Positions 19,068 through 27,034 of a DNA stretch of 63,451 nt are shown piece by piece (positions within the stretch are counted from its first letter, which is position 1; each line of letters begins with the position of its first letter). The DNA lies in the NCBI RefSeq assembly GCF_006937785.1, contig NZ_SJEE01000030.1:1-63451 (forward strand), given 5' to 3'. The notes under the pieces are model-generated. The model saw only the letters and a list, made by a program, of their open reading frames with translations. It made no database searches and was not told the DNA's origin. Source of the DNA: Pseudanabaena sp. UWO311 (GTDB lineage: Bacteria > Cyanobacteriota > Cyanobacteriia > Pseudanabaenales > Pseudanabaenaceae). The position numbers were made by a program, and so were the translations under genes.

Positions 19068-19120
19068 AAGAAGAGATGATTTGCCGCGCCTAGCGCGGCA
19101 AATCATCTCTTCTTTAAGGC
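19061..19120. terminator. Large palindrome over the sodC stop, likely terminator
   Basis: Perfect arms of about 28 nt (GCCTTAAAAGAAGAGATGAT...) around core GCCGCGC-CTA-GCGCGGC. No U-tract follows. The sodC TAA (19065-19067) is part of the left arm. Confidence 0.65.
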
Positions 19121-19168
19121 TTCTGAGATAAAAATTTGTGCAAAAAACTTTTAAGGAATACTTAAACA

Positions 19169-19621
19169 ATGTTGGAAATAGCTTCTATCTTATTAAATTT
19201 GAATTTATCAACTACGCCTAGCATAGATTCCCATTTAGATAAATCTTCATCACCTGTTCGCATTGCCCATGAAGTGAGAACATCACAAGAAGTTGGCGGC
19301 ACAATTCATATCGAACCTAACGATCGCCCTATTGCTGGTAAAAAATCCACCATTTGGATCGCGCTCACTAAGCGCGGCGGCGAGATTATCCCTTATGAAA
19401 AATGCAATTGTCGTCTGGAAGTGCGATCGCTTAGCGATCGCAATATTAAATTTACAGTTGCTAATCCTTTGGCAATTATTGAACGCTATTTGGGATTGCC
19501 GAGTATGGAAGTGACATTTCCGCAAGTTGGTAGATATGAACTTAAGTTAAGTGGTTCAGCAAGAGATGGGGAAGATTTCTCGCCGTTTGAATTAACTTTC
19601 ACCACAAATGTAGGTAAATAA
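19169..19621 (+). CDS. Conserved cyanobacterial protein with CNC motif, possibly extracytoplasmic
   Basis: 150 residues with predicted beta-sandwich character: GTIHIEPNDRPIAGKKSTIWIALTK, the motif EKCNCRLEV, then VTFPQVGRYELKLSG and a final FELTFTT strand. I recall similar cyanobacterial proteins of the Ig/YtkA-like type, but no named family can be claimed. The CxC pair could bind copper; this is inference strengthened by petJ and sodC immediately upstream. ATG 19169 is preceded by TTTAAGGAATAC, the same leader as petJ. A short hydrophobic N-terminus (MLEIASILLNLNL) is not a convincing signal peptide. Confidence 0.65.
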   Translation: MLEIASILLNLNLSTTPSIDSHLDKSSSPVRIAHEVRTSQEVGGTIHIEPNDRPIAGKKSTIWIALTKRGGEIIPYEKCNCRLEVRSLSDRNIKFTVANPLAIIERYLGLPSMEVTFPQVGRYELKLSGSARDGEDFSPFELTFTTNVGK

Positions 19622-19630
19622 TCAAAAAGT

Positions 19631-19663
19631 AATGAAAAGCGGCGCTTCGCGCCGCTTTTCATT
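19631..19663. repeat. GC-core hairpin, bidirectional terminator candidate
   Basis: AATGAAAAGCGGCGC-TTC-GCGCCGCTTTTCATT between convergent genes ending at 19621 and 19668; perfect 15-nt arms. Confidence 0.7.
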
Positions 19664-19667
19664 TACA

Positions 19668-22600
19668 TTAATTAGGTGGTATGGATACTGGTGGCTTCGG
19701 TTGAAGTGACTGGTCATCTCTAGATTTTTCCTTGCTGCGAATATCGCGATTTTTCCAGCGTTCTTGTAGTGCTTCCATATAAATGTAGAAAACAGGCGTG
19801 ATGTAAAGCGTTAACATTTGCGAAAATACCAGACCACCAACTACAGCTAATCCCAAGGCGCGACGGGATTCTGCACCTGAACCGACACCAAGGGCGATCG
19901 GTAAGGTCCCCATGAGAGCAGCAAGGGTTGTCATCATAATCGGACGGAAGCGCACTAAGCAAGCTTCGTAAATCGCCTCATAAGCGGTACTACCTTGTTT
20001 GCGAGCGCCGATCGCAAAGTCCACCATCATAATCCCGTTCTTCTTAACAATACCAACCAGAAGAATGATCCCAACAAAGGCGTAGACATTGAGTTCACTA
20101 CGGAAAATTAGAAGCGTAATTAACGCTCCAAAACCTGCCGACGGCAGACTGGTGAGAATCGTAATCGGATGAATAAAGCTTTCATAGAGAATTCCCAAAA
20201 TAATATAGATTACAAAGATTGCTGCTACCAGCAACAATCCTAAACCTTGTTGGGAATCTTGGAAAGCTTGAGCTGTGCCTTGGAACTTACCTGAAGCAGT
20301 TTCAGGTAGAGTTTCTTTGGCTAACTGTTCGATTTTACCAACAACATCACTGAGGGATATACCTTGCTTAAGGTTAAAAGAGATTGTCACCGCAGGTAGT
20401 TGCGACAAGTGGTTTACAGACTGTGCTCCCACGGTTTGTTTGAAAGAAGCTACTGTGCTCAGGGGAATGATCTGTCCATTACTCGATCGCACTGATAGCA
20501 ATTCTAAAGCCTTCAAATCTGCTTGATATTCTGGGCTTAACCCCATGATCACAGAATACTGGTTATCAGTACCATAGATAGTTGAGACTTTATAGGTTGA
20601 ATAGGCATAGGCAAGGGCAGATTCAATTTGAGTAGCTGTGACTCCAAGAGCAGAGGCGCGATCGCGATCGATATCAATACTGACCTGAGGATTTTTAATC
20701 TGCAAGTCGCTAGTAACATCTTGGAGATTATCGAGTTGACGGAGTTTTTTCTCTAGCTCAGGTGCAGACGCATACAGACCTTCTAGATTTGTATCGGAGA
20801 TCGTGTATTGATACAGAGCTTTAGAAATTGTTGCTCCAAGACGAATTGAGGGAGGATTTTGTAAGAAAACGCGAATGCCTGGGAATTTCGATAATTTAGG
20901 GCGGAGATCCTGAATAATTTGATCGACATTCCGCGATCGATGACTACGTTCCTTTAAACGCATAAACAGACGACCATTATTCGGCAAAGAAATTGTGCCA
21001 CCAGCCCCTACTGCTGAGTAAACCGCCTCAACATCAGGATCTTTGGCAGCAATCTCCGCAAGTTGGGCTTGGTGCTTTACCATCTCTTCAAAGGAAATAC
21101 CTTGGATGGCTTCCGTAGTTCCTAAAATCTGTCCAATATCATCATTGGGAATGAATCCTTTCGGTACTATTCCAAATAAAAAGACTGTGGCAACTAGGAT
21201 AGTTACAGAAATCGCCATAGTCACACGATGATATTTGAGAGACTTTTGCAAGCTCCATGCATAAAAGCGCTGAAAAAATCCACCTTCATTACCATGCCCA
21301 TTATGGCTATGAGCATTGCTATGACCATTATTGTTGTGACTAACATTAGTATTGCCATTCCCGTTACTTAAATGCATTAGATCGCTTTCATTGTCAATCT
21401 CTTCACTCAAGTGATTTGCATCTAGGACTGGTTTATCGCTATGCGTAGTATGTTTGAGGAAACGACTACAAAGCATTGGAGTCAAGCTGAGAGAGACAAA
21501 ACCTGAAACGAGAATAGCAATACTAATTGTGACTGCAAATTCTTGAAACAGGCGACCAATAATGCCTCCCATAAATAGAATGGGAATAAATACAGCAACC
21601 AATGAGATCGTCATCGAGAGAACAGTAAAACCAATTTCCTTAGAACCGTCGATCGCTGCCTGAAAGCGAGATTTACCCATCTCTAGGTGGCGGACAATGT
21701 TTTCTAGCACAACTACTGCATCATCGACAACAAAGCCCACCGATAATGTCAGTGCCATCAAAGATAGGTTATCGAGAGAGTAGTTCAGTTTATACATCAC
21801 CGCAAAGGTGGCTACTAACGAAATGGGCAGAGCCACACTAGGAATCAAAGTAGCGGAGAAGTTGCGAAGGAATAGAAAGATGACCATTACTACAAGCGCG
21901 ATCGCTAAGAGTAGGCTAAACTGCACATCCTCAACGGAAGCTCGAACTGACTGCGAGCGATCGTACAAAACTTCAACATCGATTGCCGCAGGAATTTGCT
22001 CTCGGAATGTTGGCAAAAGTTTTTTTAATGTATCAACCACCGCTACAGTATTAGTGCCTGGTTGGCGTTGGATAGCAAGAATGATGCCTCTTGTGCCGTT
22101 ATACCAAGCGGCAAGGCGATTGTTCTCTACGCTATCAGTTATCGTGGCAATTTCATTTAGCCGCACGGGTGCACCATTGCGATAGGCCGCAATGATATTA
22201 CTAAAGCCTTTGGCATCACTTAACTGTGCATTAGTGTCAATAGTAAGCGTGCTTTCAGCGCCATAAATATTTCCCGTAGCTTGATTGGAGTTTCCTTGGG
22301 CGATCGCAGTAGCAACCTCATCAATGCCAATCCCCTTAGTCTTTAAAGCCTGCGGATCGAGTTCAATCCGTACCGCATATTTCTGAGTGCCAAAGATCGA
22401 TACTAACGCTACCCCATCAACTGTTGATAACCTCTGCGCCAGCAAATTTTCTGCATATTTATTAACTTCAGATAGGGGCAGTACTTCAGATTTAAGGGCA
22501 ACATAGAGAATGGGCAGGTCGGCGGGATTCACCTTGCTATACTGCGGTGGAGTCGTTAATGTCGGTGGCAATTGCTTAGAGGCTTTGGCGATCGCCGCTT

Positions 22601-22925
22601 GTACATCCGAAGCTGCGCCGTCGATTTGGCGATTGAGACTAAATTGCAATGTAATCTGCGTACTGCCAAGGGCGCTACTAGAGGTCATGGAGTCCAGACC
22701 TGCGATCGCCGAAAACTGCTGCTCTAAAGGCGTAGCCACCGAAGATGCCATAGTTTCAGGACTAGCGCCTGGTAAGTTCGCCGTGACGCTAATCGTCGGG
22801 AAATCCACTGTTGGTAAATCACTAACAGGTAGTAAGCGATAGCTGATGATCCCAAACAAGAGAATAGCCAACATGACGAGGGTAGTCATGACGGGGCGGC
22901 GGATAAAAGGTTGGGTAATGTTCAT
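19668..22925 (-). CDS. RND efflux permease (HAE1/AcrB type)
   Basis: Proton-driven inner-membrane pump, expected to work as a trimer with the adjacent adaptor and an outer-membrane channel encoded elsewhere. 1085 residues, twelve helices in two halves: MNITQPFIRRPVMTTLVMLA start, LPTVDFPTISVTANLPGAS porter motif, and the proton-relay helix SLMALTLSVGFVVDDAVVVLEN with adjacent aspartates near residue 405. The second half ends with TEMLTLYITPVFY-like SQMLTLYITPVFYIYME. Residues about 485-548, after helix 6, hold an unusual Asn/His/Gly-rich loop (HNNNGHSNAHSHNGHGN). Its ATG overlaps the adaptor stop by 4 nt (ATGA), indicating translational coupling. Confidence 0.93.
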   Translation of the reverse strand: MNITQPFIRRPVMTTLVMLAILLFGIISYRLLPVSDLPTVDFPTISVTANLPGASPETMASSVATPLEQQFSAIAGLDSMTSSSALGSTQITLQFSLNRQIDGAASDVQAAIAKASKQLPPTLTTPPQYSKVNPADLPILYVALKSEVLPLSEVNKYAENLLAQRLSTVDGVALVSIFGTQKYAVRIELDPQALKTKGIGIDEVATAIAQGNSNQATGNIYGAESTLTIDTNAQLSDAKGFSNIIAAYRNGAPVRLNEIATITDSVENNRLAAWYNGTRGIILAIQRQPGTNTVAVVDTLKKLLPTFREQIPAAIDVEVLYDRSQSVRASVEDVQFSLLLAIALVVMVIFLFLRNFSATLIPSVALPISLVATFAVMYKLNYSLDNLSLMALTLSVGFVVDDAVVVLENIVRHLEMGKSRFQAAIDGSKEIGFTVLSMTISLVAVFIPILFMGGIIGRLFQEFAVTISIAILVSGFVSLSLTPMLCSRFLKHTTHSDKPVLDANHLSEEIDNESDLMHLSNGNGNTNVSHNNNGHSNAHSHNGHGNEGGFFQRFYAWSLQKSLKYHRVTMAISVTILVATVFLFGIVPKGFIPNDDIGQILGTTEAIQGISFEEMVKHQAQLAEIAAKDPDVEAVYSAVGAGGTISLPNNGRLFMRLKERSHRSRNVDQIIQDLRPKLSKFPGIRVFLQNPPSIRLGATISKALYQYTISDTNLEGLYASAPELEKKLRQLDNLQDVTSDLQIKNPQVSIDIDRDRASALGVTATQIESALAYAYSTYKVSTIYGTDNQYSVIMGLSPEYQADLKALELLSVRSSNGQIIPLSTVASFKQTVGAQSVNHLSQLPAVTISFNLKQGISLSDVVGKIEQLAKETLPETASGKFQGTAQAFQDSQQGLGLLLVAAIFVIYIILGILYESFIHPITILTSLPSAGFGALITLLIFRSELNVYAFVGIILLVGIVKKNGIMMVDFAIGARKQGSTAYEAIYEACLVRFRPIMMTTLAALMGTLPIALGVGSGAESRRALGLAVVGGLVFSQMLTLYITPVFYIYMEALQERWKNRDIRSKEKSRDDQSLQPKPPVSIPPN

Positions 22926-24223
22926 TTTTGTGGCTCCTTCACTTCGACCTTGGCATTAGGAGAGAGCGCAAATTGCCCATCGAGAACTACTTTCTCGCCT
23001 ACTTCTAAACCTTGAGAGACTGCTGATTCATTACCAACGGTATTACTGACCTTTACGGGACGAATTTCTACCGTGTTATCTGATTTGACTACATACACAA
23101 ACTGCCCTTTCTGACCTGTTTGAATTGCTTGAGATGGGACGGCGATCGCATTAGGTTCTTCAGCTAGTTTGAGAATCACATCAACGCGCTGACCAGGGGC
23201 AATGCGATCGTCTAAGTTCGCAAAAGTCGCCTTGAGTTGTACAGTTCCCGTAGTGGAATCCACCAAACTATCGATGAAAGTGAGTTCCCCCTCAACAGGC
23301 TTTTTATCGTTGGTGACAAAAGCTTGAACCTTGAGCTTGCCGCGCTTTTGATATTGTTTCACTTGAGCTAGGGATTTTTCAGGCACTGTGAAGGTTACAT
23401 AAATCGGCTTAATTTGGCTGATGGTAACTAAGGCTCCATCAGAATCAGCTTTAATCAGGTTTCCTTGATTAACCTTAATACTGCTAACTCTGCCATTTAC
23501 AGGAGAATAAATTTCTGTATAGGAAAGCTGAACTCTAGCATTATCAATTAACGCTTCACCTGCCGCAAGATTGGCTTTAGCAGCTTCGATATCAGCTTTA
23601 GTTGCTTCCGCCGATGCAATGGTTGTATTGATCGCACTATCAGAAGCGCTCATTGTTGATTGAGCAGATTCGGCATTAGTACGAAATTGATCTACCTGTA
23701 GGCGACTAATTGCGCCCTGATCATAAAGACTTTCATAGCTTTTACGTTGCGTATTAGCAAACTGCATCTGCACAGAATCACGATTACGGTTCGCCTTTGC
23801 TTGTGAAATTGTCGTTTCGGCTCTGACTTGATTGGCGATCGCCTGTTGCAATTGGGCTTGATTACGAGCTTGGGCAGCGATCGCTTGTTGCAATTGTGTC
23901 TCTAACGGACGAGGATCGATCCGAAATAGCAAATCCCCCTGCTTCACATCCTGACCATCTTTAAAGCCAACCTCAATCAACTGTCCACCAATTCTAGACT
24001 TGACCGCTACCGTTGAATATGCCTCTACGACCCCTGTACTGCGAATCTGGATAGGAAGAGTTTTCTGCACTACGGGTGCAATCACCACTGGCACGGCAGG
24101 ACGCTGCTGCGTTTTCCCCGACTCAGTTTGTGATGAACTGCAAGCCGTAATCAAACTAGGTATAGCGATCGACACTGATACCAATAAAAATGCTAAAAAG
24201 AGAGGATGCCGCATAGTTTTCAA
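22922..24223 (-). CDS. RND periplasmic adaptor lipoprotein (membrane fusion protein)
   Basis: AcrA/HlyD-type adaptor linking the RND permease to an outer-membrane channel. Lipoprotein signal with lipobox LITAC and lipid-carrying Cys28. Order: barrel-sandwich half with GVVEAYSTVAVKSRIGG (about 58-75), a long alpha-helical hairpin rich in Gln/Ala (about 115-230), the second lipoyl half YSPVNGRVSSIKVNQG, a beta-barrel, and a C-terminal membrane-proximal domain. 433 residues is typical. First gene of the two-gene operon, divergent from the marR-like gene 357 bp away, which is the natural candidate regulator. Confidence 0.92.
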   Translation of the reverse strand: MKTMRHPLFLAFLLVSVSIAIPSLITACSSSQTESGKTQQRPAVPVVIAPVVQKTLPIQIRSTGVVEAYSTVAVKSRIGGQLIEVGFKDGQDVKQGDLLFRIDPRPLETQLQQAIAAQARNQAQLQQAIANQVRAETTISQAKANRNRDSVQMQFANTQRKSYESLYDQGAISRLQVDQFRTNAESAQSTMSASDSAINTTIASAEATKADIEAAKANLAAGEALIDNARVQLSYTEIYSPVNGRVSSIKVNQGNLIKADSDGALVTISQIKPIYVTFTVPEKSLAQVKQYQKRGKLKVQAFVTNDKKPVEGELTFIDSLVDSTTGTVQLKATFANLDDRIAPGQRVDVILKLAEEPNAIAVPSQAIQTGQKGQFVYVVKSDNTVEIRPVKVSNTVGNESAVSQGLEVGEKVVLDGQFALSPNAKVEVKEPQK

Positions 24224-24287
24224 GCGATCGTAATTATTTGAAGTAATGCAGGTTAAAAAATTGCGAAGCTATTTTTTTAACCTGCTA

Positions 24288-24413
24288 ACTGATGTTACGT
24301 GGAAGTTAGATGGTAGACCTCTTGCTGATAGCGTAGCAGAGCAACCACGAGGGGATTGCCCCTACTCCAAAATTTAGAGGTTACCGTAGGGGCTGTGTCC
24401 CTGTGCCAGCACT
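24288..24413. mobile_element. MITE-like family B, truncated copy
   Basis: Starts ACTGATGTTACGTGGAA and aligns over about 125 nt with the reverse complement of the copy at 32430-32595 (shared CTCTTGCTGA, GCAACCACG, GGGGATTGCCCCTAC, GTGCCAGC). The far terminal repeat (about 40 nt) is missing. It lies between the divergent efflux operon and its probable regulator. Confidence 0.7.
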
Positions 24414-24420
24414 AGACTTA

Positions 24421-24500
24421 TACTATGACTAAAACCCCAAGAAGCTGATTCGCCCGCGCAGCGGGTGAATCAGGGTTTTTATTTTTATTAAGCCATAGTA
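24421..24500. repeat. ACTATG-ended hairpin element
   Basis: Ends TACTATG and CATAGTA. Inner hairpin CTGATTCGCCCGC-GCA-GCGGGTGAATCAG (24445-24473) with one wobble. It abuts the truncated MITE-like element. Confidence 0.65.
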
Positions 24501-24580
24501 CTTATACATTCATGCTGTATTCTGATTGTTAACTTAACTAACTATTAGTATTACTACATTACTATATCTCTAGAGTCAAG

Positions 24581-25048
24581 ATGGATTCATCACTTAATTC
24601 AATTTCTCCACAACTTTGCGCCGCGCGAGTTATGGATGTTGTCCCTACTGTGATGCGATGGATCTATACTGAGGTACGGCAGCAAGAATCAACTTGCTTG
24701 ACCATTCCTCAGTTACGCGCCCTTGCTTTTCTGCAAATTAATGCAGGGACATCGCTCGTTGCTCTAGCTGAATATTTGGGTGTTACGAGTGCCTCAACTT
24801 CGACAATGGTTGAGCGATTGGTGCAAAAGGAATATGTAACTCGCGTTGAGCATCCAAAATCAAGGCGCAAGGTCGTTCTCAGTCTTACTGTTGCTGGTGA
24901 AGAGCATTTACAACAAGTACGACAAATAACTCGCGATCGCTTGGCTGATAAAATTGCCCATCTTCCCCCAGAGCATCTTGCTCATTTGCTCAATGGGCTT
25001 GAAGAACTAAGTCAAATATTTGTTTTTCGTGATTGCGCTGACGATTGA
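24581..25048 (+). CDS. MarR family transcriptional regulator
   Basis: 155-residue winged-helix regulator. The recognition region LAEYLGVTSASTSTMVERLVQKEYVTRVEHPKSRRK followed by VVLSLTVAGEEHL is a classic MarR wing. Dimerisation helices lie at both ends. It starts at ATG 24581, divergent from the RND operon, so it plausibly represses that pump in response to a ligand. Its stop is followed within about 36 bp by the start of the downstream membrane protein, so it may also control that gene. No cysteine suggestive of redox sensing sits in the DNA-binding domain. Confidence 0.9.
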   Translation: MDSSLNSISPQLCAARVMDVVPTVMRWIYTEVRQQESTCLTIPQLRALAFLQINAGTSLVALAEYLGVTSASTSTMVERLVQKEYVTRVEHPKSRRKVVLSLTVAGEEHLQQVRQITRDRLADKIAHLPPEHLAHLLNGLEELSQIFVFRDCADD

Positions 25049-25083
25049 CAAATAATCGGCTGAAGTTAGACTATAAATTAATA

Positions 25084-26328
25084 ATGCTAGATTTATTGCT
25101 TGTTGCTGCTTTAGGATTTTTAGGGAGTTTTGGTCATTGTGTGGGCATGTGTGGCCCCTTGACCGTTGCTTTCTCGCTTTCAGGTAAAGAAAGCAACTCC
25201 AAAGATAGTTCTAAAAATAATCCTAGAAATAATTCTAGAAGTTGGCAACAGCATTTGTATTTTCATGCATTGCTAAACCTTGGCAGAATTTTTAGCTATG
25301 CGATCGCAGGGGCAGCTATTGGGGCGATCGGGTCGGTATTAGTTGCGGGTGGACAGTTAGCAGGTTTGGAGAGCGATCTGCGGCGTTGGCTAGCAATTTT
25401 GACGGGTATGCTTTTGGTGTGGATGGGAATTGTGCAGATCAAGCCTGAAGGTTTGCCAAATATTCCTTTTCTCAATCCGATGGCTCAGGTTGGTCTACAT
25501 CAACGCCTCAACAACGCGATGATGAAATTATCACTGCATTCTCATCCATTCACTCCTGCTTTATTAGGTATGACATGGGGATTGATTCCCTGTGGATTTC
25601 TCTACACTGCTCAAATCAAGGCTGCCGAAACTAGTAACATGACGCAGGGTGCGCTAACGATGTTGGCGTTTGGATTGGGAACTTTACCCTCGATGCTGGG
25701 TATTGGTGTATTTGCAGGTTTATTAAGTCGCGATCGCCGTAGTCAGTTATTTAGAATGGGTGGCTGGATTACTCTCACCATCGGCATCTTAACGCTATTG
25801 CGAACTAGCGATATGGTGGATTACACAGGTCATGCAGGTTTGATTTTGCTGATCCTTGCTCTCGCTGCACGTCCCCTCAGTCAGATTTTTAAGTCTTGGT
25901 CAGCGTTAATGACCTATCGAAGAGCGATCGGTGTTGGTGCATTTATTCTCTCTCTTGCCCATACATTCCATAAAATCGAGCATACTTTCCAATGGAACTT
26001 CGATGCTTTATCCTTCATGATTCCGCAGCACCAAATCTCAATCTGGCTAGGCGCGATCGCGATCGCGCTGATGACTCCTGCTGCCCTCACGAGTTCCGAT
26101 TGGATGGTAAATAAACTGGGTAAAGCTTGGCGCTATGTGCATTTGCTCTCGGTTCCCGCGTTGATATTAGCGTCAGTACATACCATTGCGATCGGTTCTA
26201 ACTATCTCGGCGCAGTAAATTGGACTCCTAAAAACTGGATTTTGACGATTTTATGTGGGGTGATTTCGGTGGGGACTTTGTTAATTAGGGCTTGGAAATT
26301 CCGCGATCGCAAATTAAATAAAAACTAA
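25084..26328 (+). CDS. UreH/SafE-like membrane protein fused to a ferric-reductase-like heme domain
   Basis: About 414 residues in two parts. The N-terminal part (about 1-235) is the six-helix UreH/SafE (DsbD-like) transmembrane domain, with the signature LGSFGHCVGMCGPLTVAF and, in the second half, WGLIPCGFLYTA. These Cys/Pro motifs are associated with metal or electron transport. The C-terminal part (about 240-414) has further helices with paired histidines in LAHTFHKIEHTF and VHLLSVPALILASVHTI, resembling heme-b coordination in ferric reductase/MsrQ-like domains. I chose ATG 25084 over the TTG at 25045. It is not part of the urease operon. Transport substrate unknown; a role in metal or heme-protein maturation is inference. 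Confidence 0.78.
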   Translation: MLDLLLVAALGFLGSFGHCVGMCGPLTVAFSLSGKESNSKDSSKNNPRNNSRSWQQHLYFHALLNLGRIFSYAIAGAAIGAIGSVLVAGGQLAGLESDLRRWLAILTGMLLVWMGIVQIKPEGLPNIPFLNPMAQVGLHQRLNNAMMKLSLHSHPFTPALLGMTWGLIPCGFLYTAQIKAAETSNMTQGALTMLAFGLGTLPSMLGIGVFAGLLSRDRRSQLFRMGGWITLTIGILTLLRTSDMVDYTGHAGLILLILALAARPLSQIFKSWSALMTYRRAIGVGAFILSLAHTFHKIEHTFQWNFDALSFMIPQHQISIWLGAIAIALMTPAALTSSDWMVNKLGKAWRYVHLLSVPALILASVHTIAIGSNYLGAVNWTPKNWILTILCGVISVGTLLIRAWKFRDRKLNKN

Positions 26329-26368
26329 ATTTGACTGCTAGTTAAACAGTTTTTCATATTAGTTTCAG

Positions 26369-27034
26369 CTAACTTACAACTAGAAATAGGTGAAGAAGCC
26401 GAAATGGATTATTGCTCCCTTCTTGATTGTGAATAGTGCGGTAAAGATCATCCTGTAAGCCAAAATCATCTTCAATCACCCAATCCTCTACCATGTTAAT
26501 TTTCTGACGATATTTATTAAGTCTTTGACAAACTCTTTCAATACATTCCTTTAACTTACCATCAACTACAAAGCCAACCATTGCTGCACAGTCATGTGCT
26601 GGACTATAAATTCCATTAATAAAACGCATTACCCCATTATTTACATAGTGTGTCGCTAAATCCTTATCTTTTCCTTCTGTACTACTACTAATTCGTTTGC
26701 ACTCTATCCCAAAATAATCTTCCTCTGTTCCCCAGCCATAAAACATCTTGAAATCAATAAAGCCATCAGGTTTTAAGCTTTTGCTAGATCTTCTTGATGC
26801 AGGCTCATTCACAATCTGAGGTGGTCCAGTGATTCCAAGATTTTTCTTCACTTCCCACATCTCATTATGTAAGGCTCCTGCGATTGTATCTTCATCCCAA
26901 GTGACAAGAATTTCACCTTTCTTGGAAAGCTTTTCCCAAGCATCTCTAATCAGTCGTAAGACTGTAATGATTATGTCTTGCCTAAAAATAGTAATAGGTT
27001 GTCCAACAACATTAGACTCATCCAATGGCAGCAC
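26369..27034 (-). CDS. Predicted PD-(D/E)xK nuclease, partner of the adjacent DNA methyltransferase
   Basis: 221 residues, GTG start at 27034. The segment KPDGFIDFKMFYGW followed by YFGIECKRIS fits the D-(x)n-ExK catalytic pattern of restriction-type nucleases. N-terminal residues about 40-75 (EDTIAGALHNEMWEVKK) are helical. The start overlaps the 3' end of the methyltransferase gene by 17 bp on the same strand, so the two are translationally coupled. A restriction subunit (or nicking/repair nuclease) acting with the methyltransferase is the simplest reading. I do not recognise a named enzyme. The region is AT-rich and lacks HIP1 sites, suggesting transfer. Confidence 0.7.
   Translation of the reverse strand: MLPLDESNVVGQPITIFRQDIIITVLRLIRDAWEKLSKKGEILVTWDEDTIAGALHNEMWEVKKNLGITGPPQIVNEPASRRSSKSLKPDGFIDFKMFYGWGTEEDYFGIECKRISSSTEGKDKDLATHYVNNGVMRFINGIYSPAHDCAAMVGFVVDGKLKECIERVCQRLNKYRQKINMVEDWVIEDDFGLQDDLYRTIHNQEGSNNPFRLLHLFLVVS

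Noticed and set aside
25084-26328. Membership of the UreH-like gene in the urease system
   Set aside because: It lies about 27 kb from ureABCGDEF and is followed by no urease gene; the UreH-like domain is used in metal and redox proteins as well.
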